This document shows, one piece after another, positions 15,489 to 24,789 of a stretch of DNA of 64,000 bases. The notes beneath the pieces were generated by a model. That model searched no databases. It saw only the letters and a list, made by a program, of their open reading frames with translations, and was not told the DNA's origin. The stretch lies in assembly GCA_040220415.1 (NCBI GenBank), contig JAVJUV010000162.1, positions 1-64,000 of the forward strand, read 5' to 3'. A program made the translations under genes and the position numbers. The DNA is from JAVJUV01 sp040220415. Lineage in GTDB: Bacteria; Pseudomonadota; Alphaproteobacteria; Rhodobacterales; Rhodobacteraceae. Each line of letters opens with the position of its first letter. Position 1 is the first letter of the stretch.

Positions 15489-16225
15489 GCGCACCCAGGG
15501 ACATGGGCGATCTGCGCGCCCGCGCCCTTGCCACCCGGACCGCCGGTCTGCCGCCTGCCCTGCGCGACACCGCTCGTCGCACCCTTGTCGCCTGGATCGA
15601 CACCGCGGCGGCACACGATATGCCACTTCGCGAGGCGTTGCGGCGGCTGCGCGACGGCGAGGCGGCGGTGCAGGCGGGACAGGCGCTGCTGGCCGGTCAG
15701 CTTGCCGATCCGAACGGACCGGCGGCCGCGGCGGCCTGCGCGAAGGGCTGCGCTTTCTGCTGCATCCTTTCGGGCGACGATGGCGGCACCATGACGGGCA
15801 CCGAGGCGGCCGCACTTCACGAAGCGCTTCTGCCGCTGGCGGGTGCGCCGGACGGGCGCGACTGGCATCCCGCCGCCTGCCCCGCACTGGACCCCGACAC
15901 GCGGACATGCCGCGCCTATGACGCGCGGCCGATGATCTGCCGCAGCTATCTTTCACCCGACGCCGCGTTGTGCGAGCGCGTGGCCGAAGGCGAGGCCGTC
16001 TCGGGCCCCGGCGTTCTGGGCGCCTATCCGGTCTACCTGGCGGTTCTCGTGCTGACCCGCGAGATGCTGCGGGGCGTGGTCGCCGTGCCGACCTATGCGC
16101 TGGCCCGCGTGGCCGCCGCAACGATCGCGGGCGAACCGGCCGGCGAGGCCCTTGAGGCGGCACGCCATCCGCCGCGCGAACTGAACCGCGAAATGGACCG
16201 CCAGGGCGCCGCGCTCCGCCGCTGA
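15485..16225 (+). CDS. YkgJ-family cysteine-cluster protein
   Basis: The 246-residue product has a helical N-terminal half rich in Ala/Arg. A cysteine cluster follows, CAKGCAFCCILSG, then CPALDPDTRTCRAYDARPMICRSY, the pattern of the YkgJ/UPF0153 family thought to bind zinc or an iron-sulfur centre. Function is unknown in general. The ATG overlaps the aminotransferase stop (ATGA), so the two are translationally coupled. The open frame extends upstream inside the aminotransferase gene, but that part has no YkgJ similarity. Confidence 0.8.
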   Translation: MSAPRDMGDLRARALATRTAGLPPALRDTARRTLVAWIDTAAAHDMPLREALRRLRDGEAAVQAGQALLAGQLADPNGPAAAAACAKGCAFCCILSGDDGGTMTGTEAAALHEALLPLAGAPDGRDWHPAACPALDPDTRTCRAYDARPMICRSYLSPDAALCERVAEGEAVSGPGVLGAYPVYLAVLVLTREMLRGVVAVPTYALARVAAATIAGEPAGEALEAARHPPRELNREMDRQGAALRR

Positions 16226-16295
16226 CGCCTGCCCCTTGCCCTGCCCCGGTGGCTCGCGTAGGAAGTCCCGACCTTTGAAAAACGGGCTTTGACGC

Positions 16296-18134
16296 ATGGC
16301 GAAGAAAAAGGCGGGCAACGCGGCGCTCTGGGTGATCATCATTCTGCTGATCGTCGGGCTTGCGGGCTTTGGCGCGACCAATTTCGGCGGTTCGGTCCGC
16401 AGCGTGGCAACCGTGGGCGACGTCGAGATCGACGTGAACGAATACGCCCGCGGCGTCGAGGCTCAGGTGCGGAATTTCGAGCGTGTCACCGGTCAGTCGA
16501 TGACCTTTCAGCAGGCCCGCGCCATCGGCCTGGACCGGGCCGCGCTGTCGCAGCTGATTTCCGGCGCGGCGCTCGAGAACGAGGCGATCCAGCTTGGCAT
16601 TTCGGCGGGCGACGAAGCCGTCAGCCGCGAGATCCTGGAGACGCCGGCCTTTCAGGGGGCCAGCGGTTTCGATCGCGGCGTCTATGAACTGGCGCTTCAG
16701 CAGAACGGCATCGACGTGAACGAGTTCGAGGAACGCGTGCGCAGCGATATCGCTTCGGGCCTGTTGCGCAGCGCGGTGGGATCGGGCGTGCAGACCCCGG
16801 AAGTCTACGTTGACACGCTGTTCAACTTCGCCCGCGAGACGCGCGACATCACCTGGGCGCGCCTGACGGCGTCGGACCTGACCGAACCCCTGCCCGAGCC
16901 GACCGAAGACGCGATACAGGCCTTCTACGACGCCAACACCGGCGATTTCACCCGCCCCGAGACCAAGACGATCCGCTACGCCTGGCTGTCGCCCGACATG
17001 ATCGTGGATCAGATCGAGACGGACGAGGCGCAGGTGCGGGCGCTTTACGATGCGCGGATAGACGAGTTCGTTCAGCCCGAGCGCCGGCTGGTCGAGCGCC
17101 TGGTCTTCGCGACGCAAGCAGACGCCGAGGCCGCGCTGGCGCGGCTGGATTCAGGCGAGGCCGACTTCGACGCGCTGGTGGCCGAACGCGGCCTGTCGCT
17201 GTCGGACGTCGACATGGGTGACGTCTCGGAGGCCGACCTGGGGCCGGCGGGGGAAGACATCTTCGCGATGACCGAGCCAGGTGTGATCGGGCCGCTGCCG
17301 TCCGATCTGGGGCCCGCGCTTTACCGGATGAACGGGATACTCGCGGCGCAGGAGGTTCCCTTCGACGAGGTGCGCGACGAACTGGCGGCGGAAGCCGCGT
17401 CAGACCGCGCCCGCCGCCTGATCACCGAGGCGATCCCGCAGATCGAGGATCTGCTGGCCGGCGGCGCGGACATGGACCTTCTGGCCGAACGCACCGACAT
17501 GGAGGCCGGCACCATCGAGTGGAACGTCGATGTCTTCGAGGGCATCGCCGCCTATGACGCATTCCGCAACGCCGCGGGCGCGGCGCAGCCCGGGGATTTC
17601 CCGGCGGTGATCGAACTGGAAGACGGCGGAATCTTCGCGCTGAGCGTGGACCAGATCACGCCCCCCGCCCCGATCCCGCTGGACGAGGTCCGCGACGAGG
17701 TGATCGCGGGCTGGGAACTGGCCGAGACGGAAAAGGCGCTGGTCGAACGCGCCGAGGCGCTGGCACAGGACATCCGGAACGGCCGCGAGATGGCGGGGAT
17801 GGATCTGGCCCTGCAGACCGATCGCGAGATTTCCCGTGACGCCTTTCTCGACGGCACGCCGCCCGATTTCATCCCGACGGTTTTCGAGATGGAGCCGAAC
17901 GACGTGCGCGTGCTGTCCGCCGACGGCGATGCCTGGCTGGTGCGACTGGACGCCGTGAACGCGCCCGATCCCACCACCGCCGAGGCCGAGGCCGTGCGCA
18001 GCCGGTTCGCGGGCGAGGCCGCCGTGGAGTTGTCGACGGCGCTGATACAGGCCTATACCCAGTCCCTGCTGGACGAGACCGGGGTCGAGATCAACCAGGC
18101 CGCCATCAACGCGGTCAACGCCCAGCTGCCCTGA
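16296..18134 (+). CDS. ppiD: PpiD-like membrane-anchored periplasmic folding factor (SurA_N/peptidyl-prolyl isomerase)
   Basis: The 612-residue protein has a short cytoplasmic AKKK start, one transmembrane helix (residues ~11-28, ALWVIIILLIVGLAGFG) and a large periplasmic part. The latter begins with the SurA-N/trigger-factor-like chaperone domain (VATVGDVEIDVNEYARGVEAQ), followed by a parvulin-like region (ERLVFATQADAEAALARLDSG; GPLPSDLGPALYRM). This matches PpiD/YfgM-type folding helpers at the Sec translocon. The parvulin active-site pattern looks weak, so chaperone activity may dominate. Its TGA overlaps the ATG of trpE by one base, a common arrangement in this order. Confidence 0.88.
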   Translation: MAKKKAGNAALWVIIILLIVGLAGFGATNFGGSVRSVATVGDVEIDVNEYARGVEAQVRNFERVTGQSMTFQQARAIGLDRAALSQLISGAALENEAIQLGISAGDEAVSREILETPAFQGASGFDRGVYELALQQNGIDVNEFEERVRSDIASGLLRSAVGSGVQTPEVYVDTLFNFARETRDITWARLTASDLTEPLPEPTEDAIQAFYDANTGDFTRPETKTIRYAWLSPDMIVDQIETDEAQVRALYDARIDEFVQPERRLVERLVFATQADAEAALARLDSGEADFDALVAERGLSLSDVDMGDVSEADLGPAGEDIFAMTEPGVIGPLPSDLGPALYRMNGILAAQEVPFDEVRDELAAEAASDRARRLITEAIPQIEDLLAGGADMDLLAERTDMEAGTIEWNVDVFEGIAAYDAFRNAAGAAQPGDFPAVIELEDGGIFALSVDQITPPAPIPLDEVRDEVIAGWELAETEKALVERAEALAQDIRNGREMAGMDLALQTDREISRDAFLDGTPPDFIPTVFEMEPNDVRVLSADGDAWLVRLDAVNAPDPTTAEAEAVRSRFAGEAAVELSTALIQAYTQSLLDETGVEINQAAINAVNAQLP

Positions 18135-19645
18135 TGGCGCTGGAGCCGTCATACGAGACCTTCGCCGAAGGCTTCGACGCGGGCCGGAACCAGCTTGTCT
18201 ATACCCGGCTTGCGGCTGACCTGGACACGCCCGTGTCGCTGATGCTGAAGCTGTCGGGCGCGCAGGCCGACGCCTTCATGCTGGAAAGCGTCACCGGCGG
18301 CGAGGTGCGCGGGCGCTATTCGATCATCGGCATGAAGCCCGACCTGATCTGGGAGTGCCACGGCACGACGGCGCGGCTGAACCGGCAGGCGCGCTATGAC
18401 CGCGGCGCTTTCGAGGACGAGGCCGAGGCGCCGCTTTCCTCGCTTCGCGCGCTGATCGAGGAAAGCAGGATCGACATTCCCGACGACCTGCCCGCCGCGT
18501 CGGCAGGACTTTTCGGCTATCTGGGTTACGACATGATCCGGCTGGTGGAGCACCTGCCCGACATCAACCCCGACCCGATCGGCGTGCCCGATGCGGTGCT
18601 CTTGCGTCCTTCGGTCGTGGCGGTGCTGGACGGGGTCAAGGGCGAGGTGATCGTGGTCTCGCCCGCCTGGGTCTCGACCGGGCTGTCGGCGAAGGCCGCC
18701 TATGCGCAAGCCGCCGAGCGGGTGATGGACGCCGTGCGCGACCTGGACCGGCCGTTGCCGAACATGGATCACGGGCTGGGCGACGCGCTGGACGCGCCCG
18801 AACCGGTGTCGAACTTCTCGAAGGACGCCTACATGGACGCCGTGCGCAAGGCGCGCGACTATGTGGCGGCGGGCGACATCTTCCAGGTGGTCCCGTCGCA
18901 GCGCTGGCGCCAGGAGTTCAGACTGCCGCCGTTCTCGCTGTATCGCGCGCTTCGGCGGACGAACCCGTCGCCCTTCATGTTCCACTTCGATTTCGGCGGC
19001 TTCCAGGTGATCGGGGCGTCCCCCGAGATCCTAGTGCGCGTCTTCGGCGGCGAGGTGACGATCCGGCCCATCGCGGGGACGCGTCCGCGCGGTGCGACCC
19101 CCGAGGAAGACCGCGTCTACGAGGCCGATCTTCTGTCGGACGAGAAGGAACTGGCCGAGCACCTGATGCTGCTGGACCTGGGGCGCAACGACGTGGGACG
19201 CGTGGCGAAGATCGGCACGGTGCGGCCGACCGAGGAATTCATCATCGAGCGCTATTCGCACGTGATGCACATCGTCTCGAACGTGGTTGGCGAACTGAGC
19301 GAGGATCACGACGCGCTGTCGGCGCTGCTGGCGGGTCTGCCCGCGGGCACCGTCTCGGGCGCGCCGAAGGTCCGCGCGATGGAGATCATCGACGAGCTGG
19401 AGCCCGAGAAACGCGGCGTCTACGGCGGCGGCGTGGGGTATTTCAGCGCGGGCGGCGACATGGACATGTGCATCGCGCTTCGGACGGCGGTGCTGAAGGA
19501 CGAGCAGCTTTACATCCAGGCCGGCGGCGGCGTGGTCTGGGACAGCGATCCCGAGGCCGAGTGGCAGGAAACGGTCAACAAGTCGCGCGCGCTGCGGGCC
19601 GCGGCGGCCGAGGCCGGACGGTTCACGCGCGACGGGAACCGCTGA
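18134..19645 (+). CDS. trpE: Anthranilate synthase component I
   Basis: Converts chorismate plus ammonia (from TrpG) to anthranilate, the first tryptophan step. The 503-residue protein has the N-terminal feedback-binding region (SVTGGEVRGRYSIIGMKPD, cf. the LLES-type tryptophan motif: MLESVTGG), the chorismate-binding core with PFMFHFDFGGFQVIGASPE, IRPIAGTRPRG, DLGRNDVGRV, and LPAGTVSGAPKVRAMEII followed by RGVYGGGVGYF. It starts inside the ppiD stop (TGATG). Its partner trpG is about 40 kb away in this window. No leader peptide is visible, so attenuation is not supported. Confidence 0.97.
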   Translation: MALEPSYETFAEGFDAGRNQLVYTRLAADLDTPVSLMLKLSGAQADAFMLESVTGGEVRGRYSIIGMKPDLIWECHGTTARLNRQARYDRGAFEDEAEAPLSSLRALIEESRIDIPDDLPAASAGLFGYLGYDMIRLVEHLPDINPDPIGVPDAVLLRPSVVAVLDGVKGEVIVVSPAWVSTGLSAKAAYAQAAERVMDAVRDLDRPLPNMDHGLGDALDAPEPVSNFSKDAYMDAVRKARDYVAAGDIFQVVPSQRWRQEFRLPPFSLYRALRRTNPSPFMFHFDFGGFQVIGASPEILVRVFGGEVTIRPIAGTRPRGATPEEDRVYEADLLSDEKELAEHLMLLDLGRNDVGRVAKIGTVRPTEEFIIERYSHVMHIVSNVVGELSEDHDALSALLAGLPAGTVSGAPKVRAMEIIDELEPEKRGVYGGGVGYFSAGGDMDMCIALRTAVLKDEQLYIQAGGGVVWDSDPEAEWQETVNKSRALRAAAAEAGRFTRDGNR

Positions 19646-19659
19646 GGCCGCGAGGGCTG

Positions 19660-20385
19660 TCAGGCGGGACCGCCTCCGACGAGTGCCTGGGCCGCCATGC
19701 CGGTGGCGAACCCCGCAAGGGCGGCGAGCGACGGCGCCTGACGGTTCTTCAGGTGCGCCTTGACGGCGATATCCTGGAACGTGAGGTAGAGTATGCCCCC
19801 GGCGGCAGCCATCATGATGGCGCCCGTCAGCCTCGGCAGATCTGCCAGAAAGAGATACCCGAGCGCCACCGCGACCGGCCCCAGCGAGGCCACCGCCAGG
19901 AAGATCAGCATCACGCGCCTTCTGCCGTGGCGGCCGCGGGCCTTGAGTTCGCGCCACGCGTTGAAGGCTTCCGGCACGTTCTGGGCGCCGATCAGGAAGG
20001 CCAGCAACGCCGCCTCGGACGAACGGCTTGCCATGATGGCCCCGAGTGACAGCGCCTCGGGCAGAAAATCGGTGAGCATGGCAAGGAACTGCGCGTTCCG
20101 GTCCGCATGATTGTGCCGCAGACGCTCCATCAGGGCGAACAGAGCGCCACCAGCGAAGAATGCTGCCAGACTTCCGCCGAGCGGCAGCAGTTTCAGCCCT
20201 TCGGGCACCAGCACGAAGGCCACCGCCGCCACGAGGATTCCGCCGCCGAACGCCATCACGCTGTGGCGGACTTCCTGGTCCAGCCACCGCGGTTGCAGCT
20301 TTTCTACGCTTGCCAGATAGCCGCCGAGGGGGATCATCAGCCCGGCGAAGGCGCCGTAGGCAAGAGCGAGAATCAAGTCGTTCAC
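19660..20385 (-). CDS. ZIP-family divalent metal transporter
   Basis: The 241-residue, largely hydrophobic product has about eight predicted membrane helices. Helix 4 carries LTDFLPEALSLGAIMA, resembling the ZIP metal-site segment, and helix 5 AFLIGAQNVPEAFNA, matching the second conserved N-x-P-E site. Both are hallmarks of ZIP zinc/iron transporters. The charged loop LMERLRHNHADRN has a small histidine patch. Start: GTG 20385, preceded by GGAG with five-base spacing; an upstream TTG at 20409 has no such site. It converges on trpE with a 14-bp gap. The metal is probably Zn2+ or Mn2+, inferred only from family. Confidence 0.78.
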   Translation of the reverse strand: MNDLILALAYGAFAGLMIPLGGYLASVEKLQPRWLDQEVRHSVMAFGGGILVAAVAFVLVPEGLKLLPLGGSLAAFFAGGALFALMERLRHNHADRNAQFLAMLTDFLPEALSLGAIMASRSSEAALLAFLIGAQNVPEAFNAWRELKARGRHGRRRVMLIFLAVASLGPVAVALGYLFLADLPRLTGAIMMAAAGGILYLTFQDIAVKAHLKNRQAPSLAALAGFATGMAAQALVGGGPA

Positions 20386-20475
20386 GGTTTCTCCGGAATC
20401 TTCCCTCAATCGTCGCCGAGCATGACGCCCGGCTGGCAGATTGGCCAGTCGACAGTCGTTCAGACCGCAGCGGGA

Positions 20476-22323
20476 CTACTTCTGGAAGACATAGGTTCCG
20501 GGGGCGTCGGCGATCGGCGTGTAGCGCCGGTTCCTGCCGCCCATGCGCGGCGGTTTGGCCGTGCCGGTCGACCGGGCCTTCAGCCATGCCACCCATTCCG
20601 TCCACCACGAGCCTTCGACGGGCGTATGGGTCCGGCACCAGGTGTCGGGGTCCACGTAGTTGTCGCCCGCGTGCCTTTCACCGATGCGGTAGTGGCGGCG
20701 GGGGTGACCCGGTTCGCTGAGGATGCCGCCGTTATGCCCGCTGCTGGTCAGAACGAAGGTCAGGTCGCTTTCGGTGAAGAGACGCAGTTTGTAGACGGAC
20801 CGCCAGGGCGCGATATGGTCGTCTTCGGTGCCGACCACGAAGAACGGAGCGGTGATGTCCCTGAGCGCGATGACCCGGCCCTCGACCGCGAAACGTCCGG
20901 CGGTCAGGCGGTTTTCAAGGAATAGGCCGCGCAGATACTCGCCGTGCATCCGGGCCGGCATCCGGGTGGTGTCGTTGTTCCAGACGGTAAGGTCGCTGGC
21001 CAGATCGCTTTTACCCAGGAAATAGCGCCGGACGGCGCGCGCGAAGATCAGGTCTTCGGCCCGGATCGAGGCGAAGGTGCGCGACATCTGGGGACGGTCG
21101 AGATAGCCCTGCGCCCACATCATGTCCTCGAGGAAGGCCACCTGGCTTTCGTCGAGGAAGAGCAGCAGCTCGCCGGCCTGAGAGAAGTCGACCTGTGCCG
21201 CGAACATGCTGACCGAGGCCAGCCTGTCGTCGCCATCGCGCGCCATCGTGGCGGCGGCGATGCCGAGGATGGTGCCGCCAAGGCAGTAACCCGTGGCATG
21301 GACCTTCGATCCGGGAACGATGGACGTGACCGCGTCGAGAGCCTCCATCACGCCCCGCTTGCGGTAATCGTCGAGCGAGAGCACGCCCTGATCGGCAGTC
21401 GGGTTGCACCACGAGATGGCGAAGACGGTGAAGCCCTGCTGGACGAGAAAGCGGATCAGCGAGTTTTCGGGCGACAGGTCGAGGATGTAGTACTTCATGA
21501 TCCAGGCCGGCACGACCAGGATCGGCTCGGCCTGAACCTTGTCTGTCGCGGGCGAATACTGGATCAGCTCGAAGATGTCGTTGCGATAGACCACCTTGCC
21601 CGGGGTGCAGGCGATGTCGGTGCCGATCCGGAAGCCCTCGTGCGGCTCTTTCGGGGCCTGTGTCCAGGTCTGGATCAGGTCTTCGGTGAAATGGCGCGCG
21701 CCCTCGGCGATGTTGGCGCCGCGCTTGCGGATCGTCTCTTCGATGATCTCGGGGTTGGTCGTCGGGAAGTTCGAAGGCGAGAACAGGTCGAGATACTGCC
21801 GGACCATGAAGCCCACACGCTCGGAATCCCGTGCGCTGAGCCCGCGCAGAGAATCGGTTGCGTGGTCCCACCAATCCTGTGTCGCAAGGAAAGACTGCTG
21901 CCAGAAGGCGAAGGGCATCCGGGTCCAGGCGTCGTGCTGGAACCTGTGATCGTTCTTCCCGGGTTCGAAGGGAGCCTTGGTGTCCTTGTCGAGAGCCGCC
22001 TGCAGCGCGTAGTAAGATACCTTCATCGCATTGCGGGCCGCACGCTCGGACAATTCGAGCTGCCGGCCCGGCGCGCGCCCCAGATGCAACGCCCAGTCCG
22101 TCCAGGCCAACAGCACCGAATAGGGCGAAAGCCCGCCGGTATTCCTGGCGATGAACGCACGCGAGATCCGGTCGAGATCCTGATAGGGATGGTCCTTGAC
22201 CCTTGGGGCGGTGCTGTCGTCAGACGTCTGCTTGCCCGCAGGAACGGGCACTGGCAAGTTGCGCCCCGATGCGGCTGGGGCCTGCTTTCCGCGGGCCCGG
22301 GTGCTTTTCGTTTTCGTGGTCAT
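20476..22323 (-). CDS. phaC: Poly(3-hydroxyalkanoate) synthase, class I
   Basis: Polymerises (R)-3-hydroxyacyl-CoA into storage polyester. The 615-residue protein has the class I length. Seen are the lipase-like box GYCLGG with nucleophile Cys347, the Asp segment FVVGTEDDHIAPW and the His segment LTSSGHNGGI: the C-D-H triad. WWDHATDSLRG and the N-terminal PhaC_N region (TPGKVVYRNDIFELIQYSP) also fit. Residues 1-50 are a basic, low-complexity extension. ATG 22323 is preferred over 22362. phaA, phaB, phaP, phaR and phaZ are absent nearby; it follows allA by 79 bp on the same strand, which may be chance. Confidence 0.92.
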   Translation of the reverse strand: MTTKTKSTRARGKQAPAASGRNLPVPVPAGKQTSDDSTAPRVKDHPYQDLDRISRAFIARNTGGLSPYSVLLAWTDWALHLGRAPGRQLELSERAARNAMKVSYYALQAALDKDTKAPFEPGKNDHRFQHDAWTRMPFAFWQQSFLATQDWWDHATDSLRGLSARDSERVGFMVRQYLDLFSPSNFPTTNPEIIEETIRKRGANIAEGARHFTEDLIQTWTQAPKEPHEGFRIGTDIACTPGKVVYRNDIFELIQYSPATDKVQAEPILVVPAWIMKYYILDLSPENSLIRFLVQQGFTVFAISWCNPTADQGVLSLDDYRKRGVMEALDAVTSIVPGSKVHATGYCLGGTILGIAAATMARDGDDRLASVSMFAAQVDFSQAGELLLFLDESQVAFLEDMMWAQGYLDRPQMSRTFASIRAEDLIFARAVRRYFLGKSDLASDLTVWNNDTTRMPARMHGEYLRGLFLENRLTAGRFAVEGRVIALRDITAPFFVVGTEDDHIAPWRSVYKLRLFTESDLTFVLTSSGHNGGILSEPGHPRRHYRIGERHAGDNYVDPDTWCRTHTPVEGSWWTEWVAWLKARSTGTAKPPRMGGRNRRYTPIADAPGTYVFQK

Positions 22324-22402
22324 GACCTTCGCACTATGCCAGCATCGAATGGCACGCCGCATTGATCCAAGTCAGCCTGCCCCGCCTCCGGCGCGAAGCG
22401 CT

Positions 22403-22885
22403 TCAGCGTCCGATGACATAGGGCGCGTCGAACCAGTGTTCCTGAAGGTTCGCCCCCTGCCCGATCCTGTCGACCACCGCGAAAAGGCCCGGCGCATGAA
22501 GCGGCGTCAGGACGCCGTGCCAGGTGCCGCGGTGAAAGTTTATCGCCTGGCCCGGGATGGTCTCGAATGCCAGGGGCGTTCCGGGACGACCGTTTTCGTC
22601 GGGGGCAACGACGACAAGGAAAGGGTCCATCGACATCGGCACGAAGGCCTGGCTGCCGTCGGGGTGACGCTCGACCATGTCCAGCCTGAGCGGCAGCGTT
22701 CGCGGCTCGGCCCGGAACAGGCTGATCCCGGCGCGTCCGTCGCCGAAATCCACCCTTGCCCGGTCGTGATAGCGCCCGCAAAGGCCCTGATTGATGATCC
22801 GGTCGGGCTGGCCCGCACAGTCCAGCACGTCGCCGAAAGGCGCAAATGCGGCGGCGTCGAGGGGGCGGATGCGGATATCCGTCAT
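22403..22885 (-). CDS. allA: Ureidoglycolate lyase
   Basis: Cleaves ureidoglycolate to glyoxylate and urea, the final ring-fragment step of allantoin catabolism. The 160-residue protein fits AllA: N-terminal RPLDAAAFAPFGDVL, the FRAEPRTLPLRLDMVERHPDGSQAF-type segment (key part MVERHPDGSQAF), PGQAINFHRGTWHGVL and a FAVVDRIG core. It starts with ATG 22885 overlapping the PuuE-UraD stop (ATGA), so the two are translationally coupled. Pathway context confirms the call: allantoinase and OHCU decarboxylase lie immediately upstream. Confidence 0.93.
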   Translation of the reverse strand: MTDIRIRPLDAAAFAPFGDVLDCAGQPDRIINQGLCGRYHDRARVDFGDGRAGISLFRAEPRTLPLRLDMVERHPDGSQAFVPMSMDPFLVVVAPDENGRPGTPLAFETIPGQAINFHRGTWHGVLTPLHAPGLFAVVDRIGQGANLQEHWFDAPYVIGR

Positions 22886-24288
22886 CCGAAGTGGCCCATC
22901 AGGCGCAACTCGGCGATCCGCTCGACCTGGGCGCAGGCGGTGGCGAACTCGGTTTCGCGGTCGTTTTCCAGCCGACGCTGAAACGCCTCGAGGATCGACG
23001 CCTTGGTGTTGTCCTTGACAGCAATGATGAACGGGAAGCCGAAGCGGTCGGTATAGGCCTTGTTGAACCCGGTGAAGGCTGCGCGTTCCTCGTCGGTGAG
23101 CGCATCGAGGCCGGCGGAGGCCTGTTCCGACGTCGAGGCTTCGGTCAGCCGCTTCGCCGCGGCAAGCTTGCCCGCCAGGTCGGGGTGCGCGTTCAGGACG
23201 CCCAGCCGTTCGTCCGCCGTGGCGGTGCGGAACATGCGGGCGAGCGCGGAATGCACGCCGGCGGCCGTGTCGTGGGTCGGGCCCAGTTCCAGCGCCCAGG
23301 CGCGCTCGGCGATCCACGGCGAGTGCTCGAAGATGCCGCCAAAGACTTCGGTGAAGCGCTCCTTCGACATCTCCGAAGGCCGTTCGAAATCGGGCGCGGG
23401 ATGGGTGACGGCCCAGTGTTCCGCGATCTGAAGCCGGGTGGCGAACCAGACACCGTCATGCGACGCCATGTAATCCAGCGCGCGTTTCAGCGCGGCAGCA
23501 CGGCCCGGACGTCCGATCAGGCGGCAATGGAGCCCGATCGACAACATGCGGCCGCCCTCGGCGTAAAGCGTGTCGAAGCTGTCGCGGATGTAGGTCTCGA
23601 ACTGGTCGCCCGCGGTATAGCCCGCCTGGATCGCGAAGCGCATGTCGTTGCAATCGAGCGTATATGGGGTGATCAGCTGATCGCGCCCGCCGAACCGTTT
23701 CCAGTAGGGCAGATCGTCGTCGTAGGTGTCGGCGACATAGGCGAAGCCGCCCTCCTCGGCCACGAGGCGCACGGTGTTCATCGAGCAGCGCCCGGTGTAC
23801 CAGCCGCGGGGCCGCGCGCCGACCACCTCGGCGTGAAGCCGGATCGCGGCCTCGATCTGGGCGCGCTCTTCGGCCTCGGGCATGTCCTTGTGTTCGACCC
23901 ATTTCAGCCCGTGGGACGCGATTTCCCACCCTGCCGACTTCATGGCGGCGACCTGTCCGGGTGCGCGGGCCAGCGCGGTGGCGACGCCGTAGACGGTGAC
24001 GGGCGTGTCCTTCAGCATCCGGTGGACGCGCCAGAACCCGGCGCGGGCGCCGTATTCGTAGATCGATTCCATGTTCCAGTGCCGCTGCCCGGGCCAGGGG
24101 GCGGCACCGGTGATCTCGGACAGGAAAGCCTCGGAGGCAGCGTCGCCGTGAAGAACGTTGTTCTCGCCCCCCTCTTCGTAGTTCAAGACGATCTGCACGG
24201 CGATACGCGCGCCGCCGGGCCAGCGCGCCTCGGGCGGTGTGGGGCCATAGCCGGTCATGTCGCGGGGATAACGGGGAGCGTCTGTCAT
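22882..24288 (-). CDS. Fused allantoinase PuuE / OHCU decarboxylase UraD
   Basis: A 468-residue bifunctional protein. Residues ~1-300 are a PuuE-type allantoinase of the polysaccharide-deacetylase fold (NYEEGGENNVLHGD, WEIASHGLKW, GWYTGRCSMNTVRL, LSIGLHCRLIGRPGRA), hydrolysing allantoin without the metal site of classical allantoinase. Residues ~310-468 are 2-oxo-4-hydroxy-4-carboxy-5-ureidoimidazoline decarboxylase (FTEVFGGIFEHSPWIAERAW, NAHPDLAGKLA with catalytic His, STSEQASAGL, FGFPFIIAVK). The halves act in consecutive steps, UraD before PuuE. It is divergent from uraH across 78 bp and coupled to allA. This fusion is known in alphaproteobacteria. Confidence 0.95.
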   Translation of the reverse strand: MTDAPRYPRDMTGYGPTPPEARWPGGARIAVQIVLNYEEGGENNVLHGDAASEAFLSEITGAAPWPGQRHWNMESIYEYGARAGFWRVHRMLKDTPVTVYGVATALARAPGQVAAMKSAGWEIASHGLKWVEHKDMPEAEERAQIEAAIRLHAEVVGARPRGWYTGRCSMNTVRLVAEEGGFAYVADTYDDDLPYWKRFGGRDQLITPYTLDCNDMRFAIQAGYTAGDQFETYIRDSFDTLYAEGGRMLSIGLHCRLIGRPGRAAALKRALDYMASHDGVWFATRLQIAEHWAVTHPAPDFERPSEMSKERFTEVFGGIFEHSPWIAERAWALELGPTHDTAAGVHSALARMFRTATADERLGVLNAHPDLAGKLAAAKRLTEASTSEQASAGLDALTDEERAAFTGFNKAYTDRFGFPFIIAVKDNTKASILEAFQRRLENDRETEFATACAQVERIAELRLMGHFG

Positions 24289-24366
24289 GGATCAACCTCG
24301 GTCTTGCTCTTCGTCCATAATCCGGGTGTTGTCGCAAGGGAAGAGTTGCAGAAGAAAGGCAAGGCA

Positions 24367-24720
24367 ATGGCAGGCTGGCTGACGACGCATGTGCTGGATA
24401 CGGCGCTGGGATGCCCGGCTTCCGGGCTGAAGATAGATCTTTACCGGATCGCGGTCGATGCGCGCGAGCATCTGCACTCGGCCGAGACCAATGCCGACGG
24501 GCGCACCGATGCGCCGATGCTGCCCAAGGCCGAGTTCCGGCCGGGCGTCTATGAACTGGTGTTCCACACCGGTCCCTACCTGGATGCGGCAGGCGTCCCC
24601 GAGGAGCATCCCCGGTTTCTGAACATCATCCCGATCCGTTTCGGAATGAGCGAGGAAAGCCACTATCACGTGCCGCTGCTGCTTTCGCCGTTCGGGTATT
24701 CGACGTACCGGGGCAGCTGA
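24367..24720 (+). CDS. uraH: 5-hydroxyisourate hydrolase (transthyretin-related)
   Basis: Hydrolyses 5-hydroxyisourate, the product of urate oxidation, to OHCU. The 117-residue protein carries the family signatures LTTHVLDTALGCPASGL (N-terminal active-site His), a middle Arg/His region (FRPGVYELVFHTGPYL), HPRFLNIIPIRF and HYHVPLLLSPFGYSTYRGS, with the C-terminal YRGS tetrapeptide diagnostic for HIU hydrolase as against true transthyretin. ATG 24367 follows AAAGGCAAGG. The longer open frame upstream lies opposite PuuE-UraD and is not coding. Confidence 0.96.
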   Translation: MAGWLTTHVLDTALGCPASGLKIDLYRIAVDAREHLHSAETNADGRTDAPMLPKAEFRPGVYELVFHTGPYLDAAGVPEEHPRFLNIIPIRFGMSEESHYHVPLLLSPFGYSTYRGS

Positions 24721-24789
24721 GGCGGGCGGCTTGTGATGCGCCGCCGGCACGGGCGCACCTGGTTTGACTTCCTTGCGGTCATTCCGTTT